Made by a program: the position numbers and the translations under genes. 13,534 bases of DNA from CAZRDB01 sp964598695 (GTDB taxonomy: Bacteria; Armatimonadota; Zipacnadia; UBA1398), in the NCBI GenBank assembly GCA_964598695.1, contig CAZRDB010000142.1, positions 1-13,534 of the forward strand. The letters run 5' to 3'. How positions within the stretch are numbered: the first letter of the stretch is position 1; the number at the start of each line of letters is the position of its first letter. Below are positions 7,440 to 13,534 of the stretch, piece after piece. Under the pieces are notes generated by a model. It did not search any database, was not told the origin of the DNA, and worked only from the letters and a program-made list of their open reading frames with translations.

Positions 7440-8813
7440 CTACTCCCCCTTCCGTGCGTTGTCCCAGTCGGCGTCGAGCGAGGCCAGGAGCTTCGCCGCA
7501 TCGCGCTCGCCCGCCACGATCTCCTGCACCGCGCGCATCATCGACATCTCCATGCCGGCGGGCCACTTGTCGGAGCAGCTCCGCCATGCCCCGGCCGCGG
7601 GGCCGTAGATGCGGTAGTTCGCCGCCATGTTGTCGAAGAAGGCCTGTGCCGGGGCCCAGTCGGTCTTGGGGCCCTTGACCGGGCTCTCGATCCGGTCGTC
7701 GAGCATGGCCTCCGCGTTGAGGTAGCTCTGGTAGACCTCCGGGTCGTAGAAGGCATCGAGCACGGCGAGGGCCTTCTCGTGCTTCTCGCCCTCGGCGGCC
7801 GAACTCGAGATCGCCCAGCCGGACTGGCCGCCCGTGTTGGTGACGAACCTCGGCTCGCGGCCCGGCGCGGCGGGGATCGGCCAGTACTCGACCGGGAAGT
7901 CGACCTCGTTCGCCTCGAGATCGCCTCCGATCCAGCAGCCCATGATCCACGTCGCCGCCTTGCCGCCGTAGAAGTCCCGCTGCTCCTCGTTGTAGCCGTC
8001 GCTCAGGGCGCCCTCGAGCGCGAAGCGTTCGACCAGCTCGATCATCCAGTCCATCGCCCGTCGCGCCTCTGGGTCGCTCGCGAAGGTCACCTCGCCGGCA
8101 TCGCGCCTCCGGGTCCACGAGGGCACGTCGGGCTTCACCTCATAGTCGTAGAGGGTCATCTGAAGCATCTCGGAGAGGGGCATCGCGGCCGACCACTCCT
8201 TCGCCCCGAAGGCCAGCGGCTCAATGCCCGCGGCTTGGATCCGATCCAGAGCGGCGAGCAGCTCGGGCCAGGTCGCGGGAGGCCCGGAGACCCCCGCCTG
8301 ATCCCAGAGAGCCTTGTTCACCGCGATCCCGAGAAGCTGCAGCCCGCCCTGCGAGGTGTAGTACTTGCCCTTGTAGTCGAGCGGACGACGGACGCCGTGG
8401 CGCTCGTAGTAGTCCTCGGGCAGGGGCACGATGATCCCGTTGTCGGCGAGGTAGCTCGTCAGGTTCCACGTCTGGACCACCTCGGGCATGTCGCCCGAGG
8501 CAACCCGTGACTTGTAGTACTCCGAGCCGTCGGCGTTGCCGAGGTCGATCCCCTCCATCGTCCACCCCGGGTTGTCGCGCTCGAACGCCGCCTTCCACGC
8601 GTCGAAGTGGCTCTGGAACCCGGCGCGCCCGCCGATGTTGCGGACCACGCGGATCCGTTGGACCTGCGCGCCGCCGGTCGCCGAGCCACCCTCCACGCCT
8701 CGCCGAGGGCCACAGCCGGCGACGAGCGCCAGCAGGCCGACCCCGGCGAGCGCCAGCGCCACGTGTCTCGGCCGACGGAGCCCCTCGCGCGCGATCCCGT
8801 TGCTCTTCCGCAT
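7440..8813 (-). CDS. ABC sugar-binding lipoprotein (family 1 SBP)
   Basis: 457-residue extracytoplasmic solute-binding protein that should deliver a sugar to the two permeases. A basic N-terminus and hydrophobic stretch lead to the lipobox LVAGC with Cys34 as the lipid anchor. The mature part has family 1 hallmarks: FDAWKAAFERDNPGW near the start, SGDMPEVVQTWN around the first lobe and a GKYYTSQGGLQLLGIAVNKALWDQAGV stretch shortly after. It also has LLAALDRIQAAGIEPLAFGA, then FYGGKAATWIMGCW in the second lobe. Length is normal. The ATG 8813 has GAGGAG four bases upstream. It lies 33 bp after the 959-aa enzyme gene and 2 bp before the 777-aa enzyme gene, so the binding protein sits between the two enzymes. 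Aromatic residues in the pocket suggest a carbohydrate ligand, but the specific sugar cannot be read from the sequence. Confidence 0.92.
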   Translation of the reverse strand: MRKSNGIAREGLRRPRHVALALAGVGLLALVAGCGPRRGVEGGSATGGAQVQRIRVVRNIGGRAGFQSHFDAWKAAFERDNPGWTMEGIDLGNADGSEYYKSRVASGDMPEVVQTWNLTSYLADNGIIVPLPEDYYERHGVRRPLDYKGKYYTSQGGLQLLGIAVNKALWDQAGVSGPPATWPELLAALDRIQAAGIEPLAFGAKEWSAAMPLSEMLQMTLYDYEVKPDVPSWTRRRDAGEVTFASDPEARRAMDWMIELVERFALEGALSDGYNEEQRDFYGGKAATWIMGCWIGGDLEANEVDFPVEYWPIPAAPGREPRFVTNTGGQSGWAISSSAAEGEKHEKALAVLDAFYDPEVYQSYLNAEAMLDDRIESPVKGPKTDWAPAQAFFDNMAANYRIYGPAAGAWRSCSDKWPAGMEMSMMRAVQEIVAGERDAAKLLASLDADWDNARKGE

Positions 8814-8846
8814 CTCACTCCTCGCTTCCGCGATCCGTCGGCGCCG

Positions 8847-11726
8847 TCAGCGCAGCACGAACCAGGTGAGCCCGCGTGGGCCGATCGTCACGGGCAGCTC
8901 GATCGAATGGTCGCGTCCGAGCGCGAATGCGACCGCCTCGCCGTCCTGCTCCGAGACCCGCGCGGTCTCGGTGAGACCCGTGTAGTACAGCGGGAGCCGG
9001 ACCGTCGTGCGGACCGTCTCGTCCGTCGGGTTGAAAAGCATCGCGAGGCCCTTCTCCGCGAGGCCCGGGTTGACGTGCAGGAAGCCGTCGATGTGCCGGC
9101 CGTCGGCCCGCCGCACGTGCACGAGGTCGGAGTCGAGGATCGCCCGGTGGGCCTTGTAGAAGTCGACCCACTGCTTCACGACCGCCTTGGTGGCATCGGT
9201 GTCGTACAGCCGCGGCCCGCGGTAGCAGGCCTGCACCCCGGCGCCGAAGTTCTGGGCGAGGTGGGCGCCGTAGGCATCGAGGTGCTCCGAGAGCGGCTCG
9301 AGCGTCGCGGCCGCGCCGCCCCCCTGGTACTCGACCAGCGGGACGAACATCCAGCCCATGCTGGGGGTCTTCTCCCAGGTCCCGTCGTAGATGTTCTGGC
9401 GACCGTGGATCACCTGGAGGTCGCGGGGGAGCGACCAGTTCGACTCGCGGTAGCCCATCCCGGACTTGGTCGAGCCGTTCAGGAAGTACCAGTCCGGTAC
9501 ATTGAGTGAGACGCCGCGTGCCCGGCACCAGCGGTAGAAGTCCCGGATCCGCAGCCACTGGCGCCACTGGGAATCCTCCAGCCCCCGGTGGCCGGGGTGC
9601 TCGGTCGAGGCACAGACGTCGCCCGGGTAGGAGCCGTCGTGCTCGATCAGGTCGAGGCCCGTCGTCTCGACGAAGGCCGTGAGCTTGCCGAAGTACTCCT
9701 GACCCCACGCGCTCTCGAGGCAGGGCGCGCTGCCGAAGAGGGCATCGCCGGGCAAGCCGGTCTTCGGGGAGATCACATCGGTCTCCGGCCCGATCGAGCG
9801 GCTGGCCAGCAACGAGTAGCCGCCCAACTCGATGCCCTTCGCGTGCGCGTAGTCGGCGAGTTCGCGGATCCCCGCGAGGTAGGCCGGGTCGGTGTTCTCC
9901 ATGTCGAAGCCGCTCCAGAAGGTCAGGATCACCATCTCGAAGCCGACCTCGGCGCACTGGTCGATGCACAGCTTGACCGCCGCCGGGTCGGAATTCCGGC
10001 TGTGCATCAGGATCGGGTTCTCGGTGACCCACGGCGCGACGGTCCGGTACATCCGGCGCAGGGCGAGGCCCTTCCGCTCCCGCTCAGTCGTGTCGAACGG
10101 CATCTCGAAGGTCCGGAACGACTCGAAGCTCTCACCCGGCCCGATCGGCATCGCGGGGCCCAGGCGCGGGCGGCACTCGAGGAGCACCGGGGCCTGGAGC
10201 AGGTAGTTCACCTGGGTCGTGTACTCCGGGTCCGGGATCCAGTGGACCGCCTCGCTCGCGTTCGCGGGCGAATCACCGTGGAACTCGAAGTCGCACTCGA
10301 CGTGGAGATTCGGCGGGCTCGCGCACTCCAGGGAGCCCACGAGCGACTCGTGCTCGACCGCCGCGAGGATCTCGGACGTGAACGAGTCGAGACGCACCTC
10401 GGAGTCGGCGCCGTTGTGCACCGAGATCCACTTGGCGAGCACGGGCACCCCGTCGTACATCTCGTAGTGAACGGAGACGCGAAGGTCGCGCAAGCGGGCG
10501 AGTTCACCCGACCGCCGCTCGGCAGCCTCCTCGCTCATCGCGCCGAAGGCGGCGAACCGCAGTAGCTTGAGCCGAACGCGCTCGCCCGGCTCGCCGTAGT
10601 CGGCGCCGCCCCCGCCGGTGTCCATCTTGCCCACCCGAACCGAGGCTGGATCGGGCACGGGGCCGCCCCACTCGATGGTTCGGAGCGTCACCCAGGCTGC
10701 CCCATCGGGCGAGGCCTCGGCGAGGACGCGGGGGCCGACGATCCGCAGCCGGAGCGACAGGGGGCGATCGGGGAGGAGACGACCGTCGGCGAAGCCGACC
10801 AGGGACTCGCCCGTTCGGCCGTCGTTCACGCCGAACTCGCCGCGCTGGCCGCTCTCCGCGTCCATCGAACGGTAGTTGAGCTTGATGACCCGATCGGCCC
10901 AGACCAACGCGAGGCCGGGGCCCCAACTGCAGCTCCGATCGGTCCCCGGGTCGAGACGCAGCTCCACCAGACGGGCGCCGGTCGGCAGTGTCCGCTCGGC
11001 GTAGGTCGCGGTGTTGGCGCCGGTCGCGATCTCGCCCGGCTTGCCCTCGTTCACGAATGACGACCCGGCGAGCGCGCCGGAGGCGGTGACCGTCCACGCC
11101 GCGTCCATCGAGCCGAAGTCCGTCTCGCACAGCGTCTCTCGCCCCTCGCCGCTCGCCGGCGGTGCAAGACGGTCCTCGAAGGCGCTCAGGTCGGTCGGCA
11201 TCGCGTAGTCGAGCCGGAGGGCCGCTCCGGCCGGTGGCCACTGGGCCCCGGCAGCATGGTGGCGTACCCGCTTCCACGCGAAGGGGGCGACAGGGGCGCC
11301 GGTCTCGAAGCCCACCAGACGCATCGCGCCCGGATCGGCCCGCAGCGCGTCAACCCACGCATCGGTGAGGTAGGCGTGGTCCGGCTGCCCGTGGAGGCCT
11401 CCGACGTTGAGCGTCACCCCGTTCACCGTGATCCGGGCCTCGGGCCGCACCGCGCGGAGGAGGGCCTCGCCCGTGATCAGGTTGTCGAAGGCCACGGTGG
11501 CCCCGTTCGGGGCGAGGAGGAAGTCACGGCGGATGAGGCCGTTCGTGAGCACCAGCCGGCGGTCGTCGGCCGTGCGGTAGACACCCGCGCGCGCGGGCGT
11601 CGTCGTCACGAGCCAGTCGGCGGCAGGCGCGCCCTCCGCCCGCGTGAGGACGGGCACCCGCTCGAGGGCGGCCTCCCGCGCGTTCGCGAGCGTGGCGGCA
11701 AGAGCCAGGCAGACATACAGCGACAC
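8847..11726 (-). CDS. Exported GH36/melibiase-like putative alpha-galactosidase
   Basis: 959-residue exported enzyme, probably in glycoside hydrolase clan GH-D (GH27/GH36 type). Signal peptide: residues 1-16 (ANA then RE). A split beta-sandwich occupies about 50-190 and 400-560; YEMYDGVPVLAKWISVHNG at 421-439 is typical of the GH36 N-terminal domain. Between them, about 195-395, is an inserted jelly-roll-like domain (TDFGSMDAAWTV onwards) resembling concanavalin/laminin-G-like folds. The barrel starts after PWVTENPILMHS (565-576), and the nucleophile is plausibly Asp697 in LDLIEHDGSYPGD. Glu761 (YRESNW) or Asp745 are candidate acid/base residues (inference). A short beta-domain with the FNPTDETV motif closes the protein. 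The GTG start at 11726 has GGGGAG seven bases upstream and lies 12 bp after the repressor stop. Activity on alpha-galactosides or alpha-GalNAc is inferred from fold and neighbours. Confidence 0.82.
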   Translation of the reverse strand: MSLYVCLALAATLANAREAALERVPVLTRAEGAPAADWLVTTTPARAGVYRTADDRRLVLTNGLIRRDFLLAPNGATVAFDNLITGEALLRAVRPEARITVNGVTLNVGGLHGQPDHAYLTDAWVDALRADPGAMRLVGFETGAPVAPFAWKRVRHHAAGAQWPPAGAALRLDYAMPTDLSAFEDRLAPPASGEGRETLCETDFGSMDAAWTVTASGALAGSSFVNEGKPGEIATGANTATYAERTLPTGARLVELRLDPGTDRSCSWGPGLALVWADRVIKLNYRSMDAESGQRGEFGVNDGRTGESLVGFADGRLLPDRPLSLRLRIVGPRVLAEASPDGAAWVTLRTIEWGGPVPDPASVRVGKMDTGGGGADYGEPGERVRLKLLRFAAFGAMSEEAAERRSGELARLRDLRVSVHYEMYDGVPVLAKWISVHNGADSEVRLDSFTSEILAAVEHESLVGSLECASPPNLHVECDFEFHGDSPANASEAVHWIPDPEYTTQVNYLLQAPVLLECRPRLGPAMPIGPGESFESFRTFEMPFDTTERERKGLALRRMYRTVAPWVTENPILMHSRNSDPAAVKLCIDQCAEVGFEMVILTFWSGFDMENTDPAYLAGIRELADYAHAKGIELGGYSLLASRSIGPETDVISPKTGLPGDALFGSAPCLESAWGQEYFGKLTAFVETTGLDLIEHDGSYPGDVCASTEHPGHRGLEDSQWRQWLRIRDFYRWCRARGVSLNVPDWYFLNGSTKSGMGYRESNWSLPRDLQVIHGRQNIYDGTWEKTPSMGWMFVPLVEYQGGGAAATLEPLSEHLDAYGAHLAQNFGAGVQACYRGPRLYDTDATKAVVKQWVDFYKAHRAILDSDLVHVRRADGRHIDGFLHVNPGLAEKGLAMLFNPTDETVRTTVRLPLYYTGLTETARVSEQDGEAVAFALGRDHSIELPVTIGPRGLTWFVLR

Positions 11727-11738
11727 GGACGCACTCCC

Positions 11739-12773
11739 CTATCCATTCGTCCCCCGGTCCGACCGGTCCCGAGGGGCCGGCCCCGTCGAGGCGCGCGGCA
11801 CCAGCCTCGGCCGCAGGAGGAGCGACGGCACGCTCGGCGCCTCCTCCCGGCGCTCGACCAGGCCGAGCAGCAGGCGCACAGCCTCGCAGGCCACCGCACC
11901 GGCGCACAGGTCGACCGTCGTCAGCGAGGGCGACAGGTACCGCGCGATCTGGGTGTCGTCGAAGCCGGCGACCGAGAGGTCCTCGGGCACCCGACGGCCC
12001 GCGTCGCGCAGCACCCCCACCGCGCCGAACGCGACCTGATCGTTGCAGCCGACAACGGCCGTCGTCGCCGGATGCTCCTCGAGGAGCCGCCGGGCGAGGG
12101 CCACCCCTCCCTCGACGCCGGCCGGGCCGGGAAGCAACAACGGATCCAGCCCCTCCTCCTCGATCGCCCGGAGGTAGCCGTGCTCCCGCCGCCACGGCAC
12201 GCGCCACTCGGCCTGGCAGCACAGGAAGGCGATGTCCCTGTGGCCCAGCTCGAGCAGGTGGCGGGTCACCTCGTAGCCGGCGGCTTCCTCGTCCGGCATC
12301 ACGACCGGAAGGCGCCCCTCCGGGCGGGCGCCAAGCCAGACGACGGGCCTGTCGAACTCCTCCGAGCAGGCCGCGTAGATCCGGGACTGGGCCGTGGTGC
12401 CGAAGACCATGCAGCCGTCCACGCGCCGGTCGCGCAGGCTGAGGAGAGCCTCCTCGAACCCCTCGGGAGCGCCGGTGGGGTCCATCGCGACGACGAGGTC
12501 GTAGCCCGCCTCACGGCTCTGCCGGTTGGCGGCCCGCATCATCAGGCCGAAGTAGGGGTTGCCGTCGTCGGGCGGCACGAGCAGGCCGAGGGCGCGGGAG
12601 CGCCCCTCGACGAGTGCCTGGGCAAAGCGGTTGGGCCGGTAGCCCAGCTCCTCGGCGATCCGCAGCACGCGCTCGCGCGTCTCCTCGCCGACCGAGTCGA
12701 GGTTCCGCAGCGCGCGCGAGACCGTCGCGATCGAGACACCCGCCCGCTGTGCGACATCGTAGATCGTGGCCAA
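11739..12773 (-). CDS. LacI-family transcriptional repressor
   Basis: 344-residue regulator, first gene of the sugar operon. The N-terminal helix-turn-helix is complete: MATIYDVAQRAGVS at 1-14, ATVSRALRN at 16-24, then ELGYRPNRFAQALVEGRS with the hinge helix at about 47-58. The periplasmic-binding-protein-like effector domain follows: LGLLVPPDDGNPYFG at 62-76, GHRDIAFL in the middle and the CNDQVAFGAVGVLRDAGRRVPEDLSVAGFDDT stretch towards the end. The start is TTG 12773, supported by a perfect GGAGGAG six bases upstream and by the canonical length of the DNA-binding domain. Two LacI-type operators lie directly upstream, so the protein probably represses its own operon until a sugar effector binds. 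No catabolite-repressor HPr-binding signature was looked for in detail; a local regulator is the simpler reading. Confidence 0.95.
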   Translation of the reverse strand: MATIYDVAQRAGVSIATVSRALRNLDSVGEETRERVLRIAEELGYRPNRFAQALVEGRSRALGLLVPPDDGNPYFGLMMRAANRQSREAGYDLVVAMDPTGAPEGFEEALLSLRDRRVDGCMVFGTTAQSRIYAACSEEFDRPVVWLGARPEGRLPVVMPDEEAAGYEVTRHLLELGHRDIAFLCCQAEWRVPWRREHGYLRAIEEEGLDPLLLPGPAGVEGGVALARRLLEEHPATTAVVGCNDQVAFGAVGVLRDAGRRVPEDLSVAGFDDTQIARYLSPSLTTVDLCAGAVACEAVRLLLGLVERREEAPSVPSLLLRPRLVPRASTGPAPRDRSDRGTNG

Positions 12774-12786
12774 GCCGGACTCCTCC

Positions 12787-12798
12787 GTAAACGCTTAC
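12787..12798. promoter_or_regulatory. LacI-type operator O1
   Basis: GTAAACGCTTAC is a 12-bp palindrome with one mismatch between halves, in the form bound by LacI-family repressors. It directly abuts the GGAGGAG ribosome site of the repressor gene, so a bound repressor would block transcription and cover the leader. This position fits autorepression. Confidence 0.75.
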
Positions 12799-12898
12799 CT
12801 CCTCAGTTTCGCGCGGTTCCCTGCTGCCACCTCCCATACCCGCGCGGATCCTGCCGGTCCGCCAAGCCGCATCGAGCGACCATCAGGAGACGCTGGCG

Positions 12899-12910
12899 GT
12901 AAGCGCTTAC
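12899..12910. promoter_or_regulatory. LacI-type operator O2, perfect palindrome
   Basis: GTAAGCGCTTAC is a perfect 12-bp inverted repeat sharing the outer bases and centre of the O1 site, so the same repressor probably binds both. It lies 112 bp from O1 and 123 bp upstream of the divergent DUF1846 start. It could serve in DNA looping or control the divergent promoter. Confidence 0.78.
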
Positions 12911-13033
12911 TCGACAACCCGGTGGGCCGGGCCAGCGCGGGGTGGTATCGTGGGGCGGCATGGCGGGCCCGCAGGCAGGAGTCGAACCAAGGCCGGCCAA
13001 AGTGGGCGGGAACGCACCCTCCGGAGGCGACAG

Positions 13034-13534
13034 ATGAACCGCATCGGGTTCGACAGCGAGACGTACCTGCGGGAGCAGACCGCGGCGATCCGCGATCGCG
13101 TGAGCCAGTGCGCCGGCAAGCTGTATCTCGAGTTTGGGGGCAAGCTCACCTTCGACTTCCATGCCGCGCGCGTCCTCCCCGGGTACGACCCCAACGCCAA
13201 GATGCGGCTGCTGGAGCGCCTCAAGGAGCAGATCGAGGTCGTCCTCTGTGTCTGCTCGGAGGACCTCGAGCGCGGCCGGATCCGGGGCGACTTCGGCATC
13301 ACGTACGACCTCGCCACCCTCAAGGCGATGGACGACCTGCTCGACTGGGGCATCACGGTCTCGGCTGTCGTGCTCACGCGCTACCACGAGGGACCGGTCT
13401 CGGCGCGCTTGATGCGTCAGCTCGCCGCCAAGGGCATTCGCGCCTACACACACGCGACGATCCCCGACTACCCCAACAACGTCGACCTCATCGTCTCGAG
13501 CGAGGGCTACGGCCGCAACGCCTTCGTCGAGACC
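13034..13534 (+). CDS. DUF1846 (UPF0371) protein, N-terminal part
   Basis: First 167 codons of a DUF1846 family protein, normally around 500 residues; the gene runs off the window. The match is unmistakable by motif: an opening IGFDSETYLREQ, then KLYLEFGGKLTFDFHAARVLPGYDPNAKMRLL, then IRGDFGITYDLATL, and PNNVDLIVSSEGYGRNAFVET near the truncation. The family is conserved in bacteria and its biochemical role is unknown to me. The ATG at 13034 has GGAGG at 13023-13027, six bases upstream. It is transcribed away from the LacI operon, and a perfect LacI operator lies upstream, so co-regulation is possible but not shown. It may equally be an unrelated neighbour. Confidence 0.93.
   Translation, partial: MNRIGFDSETYLREQTAAIRDRVSQCAGKLYLEFGGKLTFDFHAARVLPGYDPNAKMRLLERLKEQIEVVLCVCSEDLERGRIRGDFGITYDLATLKAMDDLLDWGITVSAVVLTRYHEGPVSARLMRQLAAKGIRAYTHATIPDYPNNVDLIVSSEGYGRNAFVET

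Larger units (their letters stand above)
12774..13033. promoter_or_regulatory. Divergent control region between operon and DUF1846 gene
   Basis: This 260-bp gap separates two divergent genes and must hold both promoters. It contains two LacI-type palindromes 112 bp apart (12787-12798 and 12899-12910) and, on the minus strand, a GGAGGAG ribosome site at 12780-12786. Only weak -10-like boxes are seen: TATCGT at 12946-12951 (+) and TATGGG near 12834-12839 (-), without well-spaced -35 partners. The transcription starts therefore cannot be set. I see no open reading frame of interest in it. Confidence 0.6.

Noticed and set aside
7438..8118. N-terminal extension of the 777-aa enzyme
   Set aside because: It overlaps the binding-protein gene out of frame; the ATG at 7437 begins a signal peptide and has a good ribosome site.
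12917..12951. Promoter for the DUF1846 gene with TATCGT as -10
   Set aside because: The nearest -35-like hexamer (TCGACA at 12911-12916) is 29 bases away, so spacing does not fit; left as unassigned.
12803..13453. Minus-strand frame opposite the DUF1846 gene
   Set aside because: Antisense to an unmistakable DUF1846 N-terminus and crossing the operator region; no family motifs.

Overview
The window is very GC-rich and densely coded, with Gram-negative (diderm) cell-envelope features: an outer-membrane-type beta-barrel ending in phenylalanine, two lipobox signal peptides, two ordinary Sec signal peptides and one twin-arginine signal peptide. Glycosidase-rich ABC operons under LacI control and Tat-exported Gfo/Idh/MocA proteins are common in Planctomycetota, Verrucomicrobiota, Armatimonadota and related, often uncultured, lineages. 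That placement is an inference; no taxonomic marker is present. I found no mobile elements, tRNA, rRNA or CRISPR arrays.

Layout: (1) 193-1443 (+), a Tat-exported Gfo/Idh/MocA protein of the GH109 (NAD-dependent alpha-N-acetylgalactosaminidase) type. (2) 1522-3366 (+), a 614-residue envelope protein with a lipobox, a DUF6263-like N-terminal half and an Omp85/TamA-like C-terminal beta-barrel. (3) 12773 down to 3370 (-), one tightly packed six-gene operon: LacI-family repressor, 959-aa exported GH36/melibiase-like enzyme, sugar-binding lipoprotein, 777-aa exported putative glycosidase, and two ABC sugar permeases (MalF-like then MalG-like). Gaps inside the operon are 12, 33, 2 and 1 bp, followed by a 4-bp overlap. 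The operon converges on gene 2 with only 3 bp between the stop codons. (4) 13034 to the window end (+), the first 167 codons of a DUF1846 (UPF0371) protein, divergent from the operon.

The 260-bp divergent region holds two 12-bp LacI-type operators, one a perfect palindrome and one with a single mismatch. One abuts the ribosome binding site of the repressor gene. Because the repressor gene is first in the operon, the whole locus is probably autoregulated and induced by a sugar. The likely working model is this: the two exported enzymes trim a glycan, the lipoprotein binds the released sugar, and the permeases import it using an ATPase encoded elsewhere, since none is present here. The GH109-like neighbour and the GH36-like enzyme hint at alpha-galactosyl or alpha-GalNAc substrates, but the substrate is not proven by the sequence.
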